A stretch of 44,118 bases of DNA from Oscillospiraceae bacterium (GCA_014799365.1 JAAVIF010000005.1:31047-75164), one strand, 5' to 3'; counted from the first letter of the stretch, positions 25,406-34,715 are shown. A program made the numbers and translations. The notes: generated by a model from the letters alone, not told the origin.

Positions 25406-25482
25406 TCGTCCCCGCTTCCAAAGGATGACGATTATTTTTCACTCAGAATCTTAGGGAGAACCGTCTATCGGTTTCCTCATCT
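25397..25482 (-). ncRNA. Small RNA convergent to the toxin gene, putative antitoxin
   Basis: The minus-strand transcript of about 85 nt runs from the promoter at 25517-25489 to the shared terminator. It begins with GAGGAAACCGATAGACGG, folds as AACCG/CGGTT, continues CTCCCTAAGA and covers the last toxin codons and 3' untranslated part (25397-25439). This tail-to-tail overlap gives about 40 nt of perfect complementarity with the toxin mRNA, as in txpA/ratA-type systems. It also carries CTCCC, which can pair with the toxin GGGAGG site. Confidence 0.7.
25401..25439. terminator. Bidirectional terminator shared by toxin mRNA and small RNA
   Basis: AATAATCGTC (25401-25410) pairs with GACGATTATT (25427-25436). 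T residues follow on the plus strand, and seven A residues (25396-25402) give a T run on the minus strand. The toxin stop codon is inside the left arm. Confidence 0.85.
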
Positions 25483-25488
25483 GTTTAT

Positions 25489-25517
25489 ATTATACCCTAT
25501 ACTCCCGAATTTGTCAA
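25489..25517 (-). promoter_or_regulatory. Promoter of the convergent small RNA
   Basis: On the minus strand TTGACA (25517-25512) and TATAAT (25494-25489) are 17 bp apart. It is stronger by consensus than the toxin promoter (TTGACT), as expected for an antitoxin made in excess. Flanking bases match the promoter at 110-138. Confidence 0.85.
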
Positions 25518-25598
25518 CACCTACGCTGATTTTTCCAACATTTATAAAAGGGCCGTCTCATTCACGACAGCCCCTTAATTTTTAACCTAAGGCCTAAA

Positions 25599-27725
25599 TC
25601 AGCCCTGCGCCTTTTCCTTCCTCTTAGCCTCAATATCCGCCAAGGCTTCCTTTCTGGAAAGCCCGATCTTACCCTGCTGGTCGATCTTGATTATCTTAAC
25701 GATTATCTCGTCGCCAACGTTGCAAACGTCCTCTACCTTTTCAACACGGCGGTTTTCAAGCTCGGAAATATGAACCATGCCCTCCTTGCCGGGAGCAAAC
25801 TCAACAAATGCGCCGAAGCCCGTAACACGTACCACCTTGCCCTTGTAGATAGAGCCTATTTCGGGAACAAGCGTGATAGCCTTTATCATCTCTACGCAGT
25901 CTCTTGACTTCTTTTCGTCATTGCCGCAGATAAATACGTTGCCTTCCTCGTCAATGTCGATCTTTACCTCGAAGTCGGCGCAAAGCTTCTGAATAACCTT
26001 GCCGCCCGTACCGATAACCTCGCGTATCTTGTCAACGGGCACCTTCATATTTATCATCTTGGGAGCCCACCGGTTAACGGTGGGACGTGCTTCGGGTATC
26101 GCCTTAAGCATAACCTCATCAAGAATATAGTCACGCGCCTTGTGGGTCTTTGCGAACGCGTCCTTGATTATTTCGGGAGTCAAGCCGTCTATTTTAAGGT
26201 CCATTTGTATAGCGGTAATACCCTTATGAGTGCCGCCTACCTTAAAGTCCATATCGCCGAAGAAGTCCTCAAGACCTTGAATGTCAACCATTGTCATCCA
26301 ACGCTCGCCCTCGGTTATCAGTCCGCAGGAAATACCGGCAACAGGTGCTTTAATGGGAACGCCCGCGTCCATAAGAGAAAGAGTTGAGCCGCAGATAGAT
26401 GCCTGAGAGGTAGAGCCGTTTGAAGATAATACCTCGGAAACAAGTCGGATTGCGTAAGGGAATTCCTCAACCGAAGGAATAACGGGCTCCAATGCTCTTT
26501 GAGCAAGCGCGCCGTGTCCTATCTCGCGTCTTCCGGGGCCTCTGCTGGGCTTGGTCTCGCCTACGGAGTAGGAAGGGAAATTATAGTGGTGCATGTAACG
26601 CTTTTCCTCTTCCTCGTCAAGTCCGTCAAGCTTCTGCGCGTCGCTTACGGGTCCAAGAGTGGTGACGGTGAGAACCTGCGTCTGTCCTCTTGTGAACAGA
26701 CCCGAACCGTGAACGCGGGGCAGTAAGCCTACCTCCGCCGCCAAGGGACGCATCTGGTCCATTCCTCTGCCGTCAACGCGCTTCTGCTCGTCAAGCAGCC
26801 AGCGGCGTACTATAAACTTTTGCAGCTTGTAAATGCACTCGTCTATCATAGCAAGCTGTTCGGGGTACTTTTCGTCGTACTCCGCGTGAATCTCGTCCTT
26901 AATAGGCTGTAATCTTGCTTCGCGTATATTCTTATCGTCGGTATCCAAAGCGTACTTTACCTTGTCGGTGTACTTGCTCTGAATATCCTCAAACAGATCG
27001 TGATCTACGTCCATAGATTCAAAGGTGAATTTGGGCTTGCCGATCTCTTCTCTTATGCTGTTGATAAAGGGGATAATAGAGTTAACTATCTCTTCGTGAC
27101 CCTTCATAATGGCGTTGAACATGGTGTCATCGTCAACCTCGTTTGCGCCCGCCTCTATCATTACGACCTTCTTTTCGCTGGAAGCAACGGTCAATTGCAG
27201 ATCGGACTTTGCTCTCTGCTCCGCGTTGGGCATAAGCACGATCTCGCCGTCAACAAGACCCACGGAAATACCGCCGATAGGTCCGTTCCATGGAATATCG
27301 GAGATAGATACCGCAACGGAAGCACCTATCATGGCAATGATCTCGGGCTGTGTGTCGGGGTCTACCGCCAGAACCGTCATAACAATAGATACATCGTTTC
27401 TCATATCCTTTGGAAATAAAGGACGCATGGGACGGTCAACAACTCTTGACGTAAGAATAGCCTTTTCGCTTGGTCTGCCCTCTCTCTTTAAAAAGCTTCC
27501 CGGAATTTTTCCGACAGCGTACAGCTTCTCTTCATAATCAACCGACAGAGGGAAAAAGTCAACGCCGTCTCTGGGCTTTTCGCTGGCCGTAACGTTTACC
27601 ATTACCACCGTGTCGCCGTAATGTACCCAGCAGGAGCCGTTGGCAAGTCCGCAGACCTTTCCCGTTTCAACGGAAAGCTCTCTGCCCGCAAAGGTGGTTT
27701 TAAAAACCTTGTAATTTTCAAACAT
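25599..27725 (-). CDS. pnp: Polyribonucleotide nucleotidyltransferase (PNPase)
   Basis: This 708-aa phosphorolytic 3'-5' exoribonuclease has two RNase PH domains (about 5-230 and 310-545) and the linker helices between. A KH domain at about 550-615 includes VIGTGGKVIQ, and an S1 domain near 620-690 includes VVRVTGFGAFVEF. The conserved SVGETKPSRGPGRREIGHGALAQRAL segment is present. ATG 27725 is chosen because AAAGGAAAGG precedes it; a GTG seven codons earlier lies on the ribosome binding site. It stands downstream of rpsO, the classic order. Confidence 0.97.
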   Translation of the reverse strand: MFENYKVFKTTFAGRELSVETGKVCGLANGSCWVHYGDTVVMVNVTASEKPRDGVDFFPLSVDYEEKLYAVGKIPGSFLKREGRPSEKAILTSRVVDRPMRPLFPKDMRNDVSIVMTVLAVDPDTQPEIIAMIGASVAVSISDIPWNGPIGGISVGLVDGEIVLMPNAEQRAKSDLQLTVASSEKKVVMIEAGANEVDDDTMFNAIMKGHEEIVNSIIPFINSIREEIGKPKFTFESMDVDHDLFEDIQSKYTDKVKYALDTDDKNIREARLQPIKDEIHAEYDEKYPEQLAMIDECIYKLQKFIVRRWLLDEQKRVDGRGMDQMRPLAAEVGLLPRVHGSGLFTRGQTQVLTVTTLGPVSDAQKLDGLDEEEEKRYMHHYNFPSYSVGETKPSRGPGRREIGHGALAQRALEPVIPSVEEFPYAIRLVSEVLSSNGSTSQASICGSTLSLMDAGVPIKAPVAGISCGLITEGERWMTMVDIQGLEDFFGDMDFKVGGTHKGITAIQMDLKIDGLTPEIIKDAFAKTHKARDYILDEVMLKAIPEARPTVNRWAPKMINMKVPVDKIREVIGTGGKVIQKLCADFEVKIDIDEEGNVFICGNDEKKSRDCVEMIKAITLVPEIGSIYKGKVVRVTGFGAFVEFAPGKEGMVHISELENRRVEKVEDVCNVGDEIIVKIIKIDQQGKIGLSRKEALADIEAKRKEKAQG

Positions 27726-27795
27726 CTTTTTTACCTTTCCTTTCACCTTTCGGAATGAGGAAATGCTTTAGCAATAAATTCAGCTCTTTCGTTCA

Positions 27796-27825
27796 AGTAT
27801 AAAGCTTGTCCCCGAAAAGGCTCAA
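27796..27825 (-). promoter_or_regulatory. Candidate promoter of pnp
   Basis: On the minus strand TTGAGC (27825-27820) and TATACT (27801-27796) are spaced 18 bp, about 70 bp before the pnp start. With the rpsO terminator upstream, pnp could be expressed separately. Confidence 0.5.
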
Positions 27826-27928
27826 TTTAATGCTAATAAACATTTCCCTTTTCCTTTTTATATACGCCCTATGGACGTAAAATTGCGCCGTACCGCTGAC
27901 GGGCGGCAAATATACGCCCAAAAGGCAA

Positions 27929-27958
27929 AAGGGCAGAACAATAAAACGTTCCGCCCTT
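27929..27958 (-). terminator. Terminator after rpsO
   Basis: On the minus strand AAGGGCGGAAC pairs with GTTCTGCCCTT around an 8-nt loop and runs into TTTT. It lies about ten bases past the rpsO stop and separates it from pnp. Confidence 0.75.
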
Positions 27959-27968
27959 AGATAACAAA

Positions 27969-28235
27969 TTACTTACGAATACCAAGCTTCGCAACGATAG
28001 CACGGTAACGCTCAATATCCTTCTTCTGCAAATAGTTAAGCAGATTACGTCTGTGACCTACCATCTTGTGCAAGCCGCGTCTTGAATGATGATCCTTCTT
28101 ATGTGTCTTTAAATGCTCGGTAAGGTCGGAAATTCTCTTGGTGAGAATAGCGATCTGTACCTCGGGAGAACCCGTGTCCTTTTCGTGAGTGCGATTGTTT
28201 TCGATAATCGCGGTTTTTTCGTCTTTCAGTAACAT
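27969..28235 (-). CDS. rpsO: 30S ribosomal protein S15
   Basis: This 88-aa primary 16S rRNA-binding protein of the small subunit platform has the usual length. The signature [28 protein letters not shown] is intact. An AGAGGTG site precedes the ATG. A 110-nt leader with small stems may allow autogenous control, as known for S15 in other bacteria. The leader could not be matched to a known motif by eye. Confidence 0.97.
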   Translation of the reverse strand: MLLKDEKTAIIENNRTHEKDTGSPEVQIAILTKRISDLTEHLKTHKKDHHSRRGLHKMVGHRRNLLNYLQKKDIERYRAIVAKLGIRK

Positions 28236-28351
28236 TGTTACACCTCTTAAATTTTATTTCCCGTTCTTAGCAAAGGGATACGGTGTTTCCCCGTAGGGGC
28301 AAATTCCTCAATGCCAAGGAAAGGATTACATGCTGTAAAAACAGCAGATTT

Positions 28352-28380
28352 ATTATATCACATTGAAGCTGTTTTGTAAA
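28352..28380 (-). promoter_or_regulatory. Promoter of rpsO
   Basis: On the minus strand TTTACA (28380-28375) and TATAAT (28357-28352) are 17 bp apart. The leader (28345-28236) holds stems CTGCTGT/ACAGCA and CCCC/GGGG, possibly the S15 autoregulatory region. Confidence 0.75.
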
Positions 28381-28395
28381 TACTTTTTTTAAAAT

Positions 28396-29700
28396 TTATC
28401 CCGCATTTTTTCTGCTTGTTCTCTTTGTACTGCTTACCGCCTTTTTTTCTCCGTGTACTCTTTCGGGCTGCGTTCCGTTCTTAACATTTTCGGCGGTAAC
28501 TATCACCTTCACCAAAGCGGGGTCGGAGGGAGCTTCAAACATTGTTTCGGAAAGCATCTCCTCCACTATTGTGCGAAGTCCTCTTGCGCCCGTTTTGCGT
28601 TCAACCGCTTTTTTTGCTATCTCCTTAAGAGCGTCGGGCTGAATTTCAAGCTCGATATTGTCCAAGCCGAACAAATAGGTGTACTGTTTCACCAAGGCGT
28701 TCTTCGGCTCCACCAATATTTTTACAAGTGCTTCCTCGTCAAGCTCGTCCAAAACGGTAACGATAGGAAGTCTGCCCACAAGCTCGGGAATGATGCCGTA
28801 TTTTACCAGGTCCTCGGGGGAAACCTCATGGAAGGCCTCAGACAAGCTGTGTTCCTTTTGGCTTCTCACTTCCGCGCCAAATCCGAGAGCAGAGGAATGA
28901 ATGCGTGAGATAATATTTTTTTCAATGCCCTCAAAGGCTCCGCCGCAGATAAAAAGGATATTTTGTGTGTTTATCTGGATAAATTCCTGATTGGGGTGTT
29001 TTCTGCCGCCCTGCGGGGGAACATTTGAAACGGTTCCCTCGACTATTTTCAAAAGTGCCTGCTGTACGCCCTCGCCGCTTACGTCTCTTGTAATGGATGT
29101 GTTTTCGGAACGGCGGGAAATCTTGTCTATCTCATCAATATAGACGATTCCTCTTTCGGCCGCCTCAATATCAAAATCCGCCGCCTGTATCAGCCTTAAG
29201 AGCACATTTTCCACGTCCTCGCCCACGTAGCCCGCCTGCGTCAAGGTAGTTGCGTCGGCGATGGCAAAGGGTACGTTCAGCGTTTCAGCCAATGTCTGAG
29301 CCAGCATGGTCTTGCCCACGCCGGTCGGCCCCAGCAATAGCACATTGCTTTTCTGAAGCTCGATCCCGCTTTCCTCCTTGCTGCCGCTTTCATTGGCAAG
29401 CACTCTCTTATAGTGATTGTATACCGCAACGGATAAAACCTTTTTCGCCTCGTCCTGACCGATAATGTATTCGTCAAGTATAGCCTTTAATTCCGCAGGC
29501 TTATGGAGTCTTTCCTTTTTCAGCGAACCGCTGTACTTTGCGGATCTGTCGCTGTCTCGGTCGATTCTCGGAACCTCTCCCTCTTCAAGAAGCATATTGT
29601 AGGAGGCAAGAACACATTCGTTGCATATTACTCCGTTTTTGCCCAATAACATTCTTGAAACATAGTCCTCGGTTTTTCCGCAGAAATTACATTTTAGCAT
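28396..29700 (-). CDS. clpX: ClpX, ATP-binding subunit of the Clp protease
   Basis: This 434-aa AAA+ unfoldase feeds substrates to ClpP. The N-terminal zinc finger has Cys4, Cys7, Cys26 and Cys29 (CNFC and CNEC). Walker A GPTGVGKT, Walker [11 protein letters not shown], sensor region and the substrate-pore GYVGEDVE are present. A lysine-rich tail closes the protein. It follows clpP by a 212-bp gap that contains inverted GTTGAACG/CGTTCAAC sequences (about 29728 and 29857), so expression may be partly uncoupled from clpP. Confidence 0.97.
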   Translation of the reverse strand: MLKCNFCGKTEDYVSRMLLGKNGVICNECVLASYNMLLEEGEVPRIDRDSDRSAKYSGSLKKERLHKPAELKAILDEYIIGQDEAKKVLSVAVYNHYKRVLANESGSKEESGIELQKSNVLLLGPTGVGKTMLAQTLAETLNVPFAIADATTLTQAGYVGEDVENVLLRLIQAADFDIEAAERGIVYIDEIDKISRRSENTSITRDVSGEGVQQALLKIVEGTVSNVPPQGGRKHPNQEFIQINTQNILFICGGAFEGIEKNIISRIHSSALGFGAEVRSQKEHSLSEAFHEVSPEDLVKYGIIPELVGRLPIVTVLDELDEEALVKILVEPKNALVKQYTYLFGLDNIELEIQPDALKEIAKKAVERKTGARGLRTIVEEMLSETMFEAPSDPALVKVIVTAENVKNGTQPERVHGEKKAVSSTKRTSRKNAG

Positions 29701-29912
29701 ATAAAATCATGCCTTTCTAAAGCGTTGTGTTGAACGCAGTTCAAAATATAGAAGTCCAAATCATTACAGGCATATCAATTGCCGCGTCCATGTCCTTTTC
29801 GTTACGGCGCATCCCCGCCAAACAGGCACAGCGTAAGGATCTTGAACTACACTGAACAACGTTCAACAAACTGCTTCCGTAAAATAAAAATTCTCTTTTT
29901 TGACCTAATGCG

Positions 29913-30512
29913 TCAGCGTTTATCGAAGATTTTGTCTACGATACCGTATTCAAGTGCCTCTTGGGCAGTCATATAGTTATCTCTGTCGGTATCCGCAACT
30001 ATCTTTTCATAAGGCTGACCTGTCATTTCGGATAACATTCTGTTCATTTTTTCCTTAACATGGATAATGTGCTTTGCCACAATATCTATATCGGAAGCCT
30101 GCGCGCGTCCCGTGCCGCCGGAAGGCTGATGTATCATTACCTCGGCGTTGGGCAGACAGATTCTCTTACCCTTTGTACCTGCCGCCAGCAAAAACGCGCC
30201 CATTGAAGCCGCCATACCCATACAAATAGTGGAAACGTCGCACTTAATATACTGCATGGTGTCGTAAATAGCCATACCGTCGGTGATAGAACCGCCGGGG
30301 CTGTTGATATAAAGCTGAATATCCTTGTCAGCGTCCTGTCCTTCAAGGAACAAAAGCTGTGCCACAACCAGACTTGCGGTAGTAGCATTGACCTCCTCAT
30401 GAAGCATAACGATCCTGTCGTTAAGCAGTCTGGAATAGATGTCGTAAGCGCGCTCGCCGCGTCCCGTTTGTTCAATGACGGTAGGTACCAAGCTCATATA
30501 ATTTTTTTCCAT
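29913..30512 (-). CDS. clpP: ClpP, serine protease subunit
   Basis: This 199-aa cytosolic serine peptidase forms tetradecamers capped by ClpX. The nucleophile is near Ser103 in [11 protein letters not shown], the histidine near 128 in MIHQPSGG, and the catalytic aspartate lies in DTDRDNYM. The N-terminal [18 protein letters not shown] region is family-typical. The ATG at 30512 has GAAAGGAC upstream. It stands between tig and clpX, the conserved order. Confidence 0.97.
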   Translation of the reverse strand: MEKNYMSLVPTVIEQTGRGERAYDIYSRLLNDRIVMLHEEVNATTASLVVAQLLFLEGQDADKDIQLYINSPGGSITDGMAIYDTMQYIKCDVSTICMGMAASMGAFLLAAGTKGKRICLPNAEVMIHQPSGGTGRAQASDIDIVAKHIIHVKEKMNRMLSEMTGQPYEKIVADTDRDNYMTAQEALEYGIVDKIFDKR

Positions 30513-30815
30513 TTGCTGTCCTTTCCGACTGTATCCGAACTTTTCTCAAACTAAAAAGATTCTGAAATTCAGAGGAATAGTTTAAGAATAGCAATTAGCG
30601 TGTAATCTCAATCTGAAATTTTTTTGAAATTACTGCATCTATAAATATACAGTCTGTCTGTGCTTCGGTTCCGTTTTTTTAATTGAAACAAAAGCAATCC
30701 CATAATTCTACACAATTTTTCAATATCCGCATTTTCACACTTAACAGCAAACCGCATAAACGTACAAAAGCACATTATGCGGTAAATCTGTTAGTTTTTG
30801 TCTAGCTGCGTATTA
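30513..30815. other. tig-clpP spacer with hairpins
   Basis: This 303-bp gap has no gene. ACCGCATAA (30751-30759) pairs with TTATGCGGT (30775-30783), enclosed by TAACAG/CTGTTA, a strong hairpin just after tig. CTCAAACTA (30545-30553) pairs with TAGTTTAAG (30578-30586) around TCTGAA/TTCAGA. The segment CTAAAAAGATTCTGAA (30551-30566) recurs exactly at 38362-38377. No convincing clpP promoter was found. Confidence 0.55.
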
Positions 30816-32099
30816 TCAGGACGCGATCTCCGCGTTGTCCTTAACAAAGTTAAACGCCTTTTCAACCCTTACATCCTCGCTGAGCGCATCTGCGGAAATG
30901 ATGTTCTTAACCTTTTCCACTTCCATTTTATGCTCTTCGGCAAGATCGTTGTAGTGCTTCTCAAGGTCTTCTTCGGCAGCTTCGATATTTTCAAGCTTAG
31001 CGATCTTCTCCAAAGCAAGTCTTAACTGAATCTGCTTTGTGGCCGCTTCTCTGAAATTCTCTCTGAACTGTTCCATGGTAGAGCCTGTGAACTTAAGATA
31101 ATCCTTTACGGTAATACCCTGGTATCTGTTTCTGTACTCCCAATCGCGAACCATTTCGTTGATGCGGTTTTCGTACATAACCTCGGGAATCTCTCCCTCA
31201 AGCTTTCCGATCAGGGCATCGTTAATGGCTGTTTCAACCTCTTGATCGGCAGCTTTCTCCGCCTGTTCGGTAAGCTTGCCCCTGATGTCGTTCTTAAGCT
31301 CGTCCAGTGTATCAAATTCGCTTACGTCCTTTGCAAATTCGTCGTCAAGGGGTGCAAGTTCCTTGCCCTTGATCTCATGGATAAGGCACTTGAATACAGC
31401 GGGTTTGCCCTTCAATTCCTCGGCGTTATAATTCTCGGGGAATGTAACGTTTACTTCAAAGGACTCGTCAATGCTCTTTCCGACGATCTGATCCTCAAAG
31501 CCGGGGATAAACTGACCGCTGCCCAAAACAAGGCTGTAATTATCCGCCTTGCCGCCTTCAAAGGCAACTCCGTCGACAAATCCCTCAAAGTCGAATACTA
31601 CCGTATCTCCGTTCTGAGCGGGACGGTCGGTAACATCGATAATTCTCGCGTTTCTGTCCTGCATAGCCGCAAGCTGCTTGTCCACGTCCTCATCTGTTAC
31701 AGTCTTGACAATTTTTGTTACCTTTATTCCCTTATAATCGGAAATATTTACTTCGGGCTTGGTTGTGAATACTGCTTTAAAAGCCACGCCCTCTTCCTTG
31801 TTTACGGAAGATACCTCAATGTTGGGCATGTCAACAACATCAAGTCCCGCTTCCTTTATAACTCCATCAATGTTTTCTCTGTACAATGCGTTAATGGCGT
31901 CGTCATAGAAAACACCCTCGCCGTAATGGGTCTCGATCATCTTACGAGTAGCCTTGCCTTTTCTGAAGCCGGGAACTGTGATGCTCTTTCTTCTTTTAAG
32001 GAATGCTTTCTGAAGAGCGGCCTCAAATTCGTCAACGCTGTTTTTAAATTCTACCTCAACGGTATTCACTGCGGTTTTGTTGTTAGAAATAATTTCCAT
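30816..32099 (-). CDS. tig: Trigger factor (ribosome-associated chaperone/PPIase)
   Basis: This 427-aa protein has an N-terminal ribosome-binding domain with the GFRKGKATR loop (about residues 44-52). An FKBP-type isomerase domain spans about 150-245 (NGDTVVFDFEGFVDGVAFEGG), and a helical C-terminal chaperone part follows. The length is typical. GGAGGAAAA precedes the ATG. TATAAT on the minus strand at 32137-32132 is a likely -10, with only a weak -35. Confidence 0.96.
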   Translation of the reverse strand: MEIISNNKTAVNTVEVEFKNSVDEFEAALQKAFLKRRKSITVPGFRKGKATRKMIETHYGEGVFYDDAINALYRENIDGVIKEAGLDVVDMPNIEVSSVNKEEGVAFKAVFTTKPEVNISDYKGIKVTKIVKTVTDEDVDKQLAAMQDRNARIIDVTDRPAQNGDTVVFDFEGFVDGVAFEGGKADNYSLVLGSGQFIPGFEDQIVGKSIDESFEVNVTFPENYNAEELKGKPAVFKCLIHEIKGKELAPLDDEFAKDVSEFDTLDELKNDIRGKLTEQAEKAADQEVETAINDALIGKLEGEIPEVMYENRINEMVRDWEYRNRYQGITVKDYLKFTGSTMEQFRENFREAATKQIQLRLALEKIAKLENIEAAEEDLEKHYNDLAEEHKMEVEKVKNIISADALSEDVRVEKAFNFVKDNAEIAS

Positions 32100-32261
32100 T
32101 TAAATTTTCCTCCGTTTTTACAGTCTTGATTATTATAGCACATTTTTGTAAAAATTTCCAGTGATTTTAAAAAATTTTTTTAAAAAATTCACAAAAAATT
32201 TAATGGCAGCACCGCACAACTGTTGACGTGCGATTGTGCCGTCAGATTTTTTCGTCGGAGC

Positions 32262-32380
32262 GTATAATACTATTTTCAAATTAAAGGATTGTAAAATTTT
32301 AGTGGATAATTTGAAAATAGTGCTTAGGGTGTAATTCCAATTTAAAATTTTTATAGATTGATTTTAAATTGGAATTAGTA
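32262..32380. repeat. Palindromic repeat element, family A (copy 2)
   Basis: In the 297-bp gap upstream of tig, ACTATTTTCAAATTA (32269-32283) is perfectly complementary to 32307-32321. AATTCCAATTTAAAAT (32333-32348) is complementary to 32361-32376. Between them GTGCTTAGGGTGTAA is the inverse of the ACCCTAAGCAC core at 10288. The ends GTATAATACTA and TTAGTATAAA resemble those of copy 1. A GCACCGCAC/GTGCGATTGTGC hairpin lies just to the left (32209-32239). No gene was seen. Confidence 0.6.
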
Positions 32381-32396
32381 TAAATTCAGCAAGTAT

Positions 32397-33089
32397 TTAC
32401 AGCTCCACCAAAATCGGTGTAAAATTAACGCAGTCGCAGGAGGTGATTTGAAAGGTTATGCCGTCGTATTCTCCGTTAAAAGCTTTTTTTACCGCCATTC
32501 CGTGAACGTGTCCGTAATAACAGCGAGTTATGCCGTGTTTTTTCATCACGTCCAGCATGTAGTAATTTTTTTCCGTTCCGAATATGGGAGGATAATGAAG
32601 AAAGGCAACGGGAACTCCTCCTAATTTTTTACCCTCCAGCACCGACATTTCCAGACGTCCCGCTTCTCTGTTCAGCAGCTTTGCGTCAAAGGGTGCGGTG
32701 TCGTCGTTTATCCAGCCTCTTGTGCCGCATACCGAAATATTGTCCGCAAGATAGGCATTGTTATTGAGTATGCGTATTTTGTCAAAGCCCTTCTGCTGTA
32801 AAAAGGCGTCCATTTTGGATTTGGTATTCCACCAATAATCATGGTTTCCTTTTATAAAAATCTTGTTTCCCTTAAGCTCGTTATTGATAAAGGAAAAGTC
32901 CTTTTCGCTGTTCTCCAGGCTCATTGCCCAGGATATATCGCCGTTTATTACCACCGTGTCGGTATCAGATACCAAACCGTTCCAGTTTTCCATTATCTTA
33001 TCGACATGATTGCTCCAACCCTTAAATATATCCATAGGCTTATCCGTACCGAAGGATAAGTGCAGATCGCCAAGCACATATAAGCTCAA
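32397..33089 (-). CDS. Calcineurin-like metallophosphoesterase
   Basis: This 230-aa protein has the full metal-binding set: DLHLS (Asp8, His10), NGDISWAMS, GNHDYWW, a histidine in FLHYPP and YYGHVHG near the C-terminus. Two-metal phosphoesterases of this family act on nucleotides, cyclic nucleotides or phosphoproteins; the substrate here is unknown. It lies 120 bp after thrC on the same strand and may be co-transcribed. Confidence 0.9.
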   Translation of the reverse strand: MSLYVLGDLHLSFGTDKPMDIFKGWSNHVDKIMENWNGLVSDTDTVVINGDISWAMSLENSEKDFSFINNELKGNKIFIKGNHDYWWNTKSKMDAFLQQKGFDKIRILNNNAYLADNISVCGTRGWINDDTAPFDAKLLNREAGRLEMSVLEGKKLGGVPVAFLHYPPIFGTEKNYYMLDVMKKHGITRCYYGHVHGMAVKKAFNGEYDGITFQITSCDCVNFTPILVEL

Positions 33090-33209
33090 TTTATCACCTA
33101 CCTCTGCCCAATACCAATCTTTTTAAATGCTGATTAGTGTTTCGGGTGCTTTAGCCTTTGGGTTTTATGATTAAGTTATAATGGGATTTGCATGAAATCA
33201 AATCATAAT

Positions 33210-34700
33210 TTATTTCATTAAAAAGTCTTTAACGGTTTCGGGCATCTTATCACGGTCGATAACTCCCTTAAATCTGATCTCCTTGTTTCTGGTAGCCGCC
33301 AAAGGTTCGGGAATCACCGTGTGGGTCATTTCTTCAAGCTTTTCTATAATATCGAACTCGTCCAAGCCCTCGGCATTTCCGCCCAGCGCGTCAAATACCG
33401 CCGCGCCGAACTTATAAGGATTAGCAGTTGACGCGATAAGAGTTTTGGTGCCGTCGCCCGTATTTTTCTTGTAATCGTTGTATACCTTATAGGCTACCGC
33501 GGTGTGAGTGTCCATAAGATAAGAATAGCTTTCAAAGCAGTCCTTTATTGCAGCCTTGGTTTCGGTATCGTTGCAGCAGCCCGCGTAAAACAGATCGGTG
33601 ATCTTAGCCTTTACCTCGGGTGTGACCTCGTATCTGCCCGTTTCCTTTAAGGCTGTGAACCACTGATTGATAAGCTCCGTATTTTCGTCCGAAAGATGAT
33701 ACAAAAGACGTTCGAGATTGCTGGAAATAAGAATGTCCATTGAAGGGGAAACGGTGGTGTAAAAAGCTCTGTTGCGGTCGTATACGCCTGTGTTTATAAA
33801 ATCGGTGAGAATATTGTTGGCGTTGGAGGCGCAGATAAGCCTGTTTACGGGAAGCCCCATTTCCTTTGCGTAGTAAGCCGCAAGAATATTGCCGAAGTTG
33901 CCTGTGGGTACTACTATATTTATTTTTTCGCCGTACTCGATCTCTTTGTTTTTAACAAGCTCCGCGTAAGCCGAAATGTAGTAAACTATCTGAGGAGATA
34001 ATCTGCCCCAGTTTATGGAATTTGCGCTGGACAGCACGATACCCGCTTTTTCAAGCTCAGCCGCGATTTTTTCGTCGGTGAAGATAGCCTTTACTCCGTT
34101 CTGGCAATCGTCAAAGTTGCCCTTTACCGCGCATACGAAAACGTTTTCGCCCTCCTGGGTCTGCATCTGACGCTTCTGCATATCGCTTACGCCGTCCTCG
34201 GGGTAAAATACGCTTATGGTTGTACCCTTTACGTTTTTGAAGCCCTCCAAAGCCGCCTTGCCCGTGTCGCCCGAGGTCGCTACCAAAATCGCGGTTTCCT
34301 TGTCGGGTATGGTTTTCTTTGCGGAAACGGTCAGAAGATAGGGGAGTATTTGCAAAGCCATATCCTTAAAGGCGCAGGTGGGGCCGTGCCATAATTCGAG
34401 AATGTATGTGCCCTGTAAAAGGTGAGAGATCTCCGCAATGTTTTCGGTGTCGAAATTATCGCTGTAAGCGTTTTCAACGCAATGTCTGATCTCCTCGTCG
34501 GTGAAGTCGGTCAAAAACAGCTTGAAGATGTCAAAGGCTCTTTCGGCATAGCTTTTGTCACAAAAAGCGAGTATGTCGCTTTTTGTGATCTCGGGGAGCG
34601 TTTCGGGTACGAATAAGCCGCCCTCATGGGATAGGCCTTGAGCGATCGCTTGGGCACTTGTTATGGTTATATTGGGGTTTCTGGTGCTTTTGTAGTTCAT
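33210..34700 (-). CDS. thrC: Threonine synthase
   Basis: This PLP enzyme turns O-phosphohomoserine into threonine. The 496-aa protein is of the longer subtype, starting MNYKSTRNPN. The PLP lysine is Lys112 in HGPTCAFKDMALQ. GDTGKAALEGF binds the phosphate, and NFGNILAAYYAKEMG is family-typical. A GAAAGGAAC site precedes the ATG. Other threonine genes are not in the window. The region upstream is the long repeat-rich gap 34701-35649. Confidence 0.96.
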   Translation of the reverse strand: MNYKSTRNPNITITSAQAIAQGLSHEGGLFVPETLPEITKSDILAFCDKSYAERAFDIFKLFLTDFTDEEIRHCVENAYSDNFDTENIAEISHLLQGTYILELWHGPTCAFKDMALQILPYLLTVSAKKTIPDKETAILVATSGDTGKAALEGFKNVKGTTISVFYPEDGVSDMQKRQMQTQEGENVFVCAVKGNFDDCQNGVKAIFTDEKIAAELEKAGIVLSSANSINWGRLSPQIVYYISAYAELVKNKEIEYGEKINIVVPTGNFGNILAAYYAKEMGLPVNRLICASNANNILTDFINTGVYDRNRAFYTTVSPSMDILISSNLERLLYHLSDENTELINQWFTALKETGRYEVTPEVKAKITDLFYAGCCNDTETKAAIKDCFESYSYLMDTHTAVAYKVYNDYKKNTGDGTKTLIASTANPYKFGAAVFDALGGNAEGLDEFDIIEKLEEMTHTVIPEPLAATRNKEIRFKGVIDRDKMPETVKDFLMK

Positions 34701-34715
34701 GGTGGTGTTCCTTTC

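Noticed and set aside
27726-27746. GTG start seven codons upstream of pnp
   Set aside because: It lies on the AAAGGAAAGG ribosome binding site of the ATG at 27725 and adds residues not typical of PNPase.
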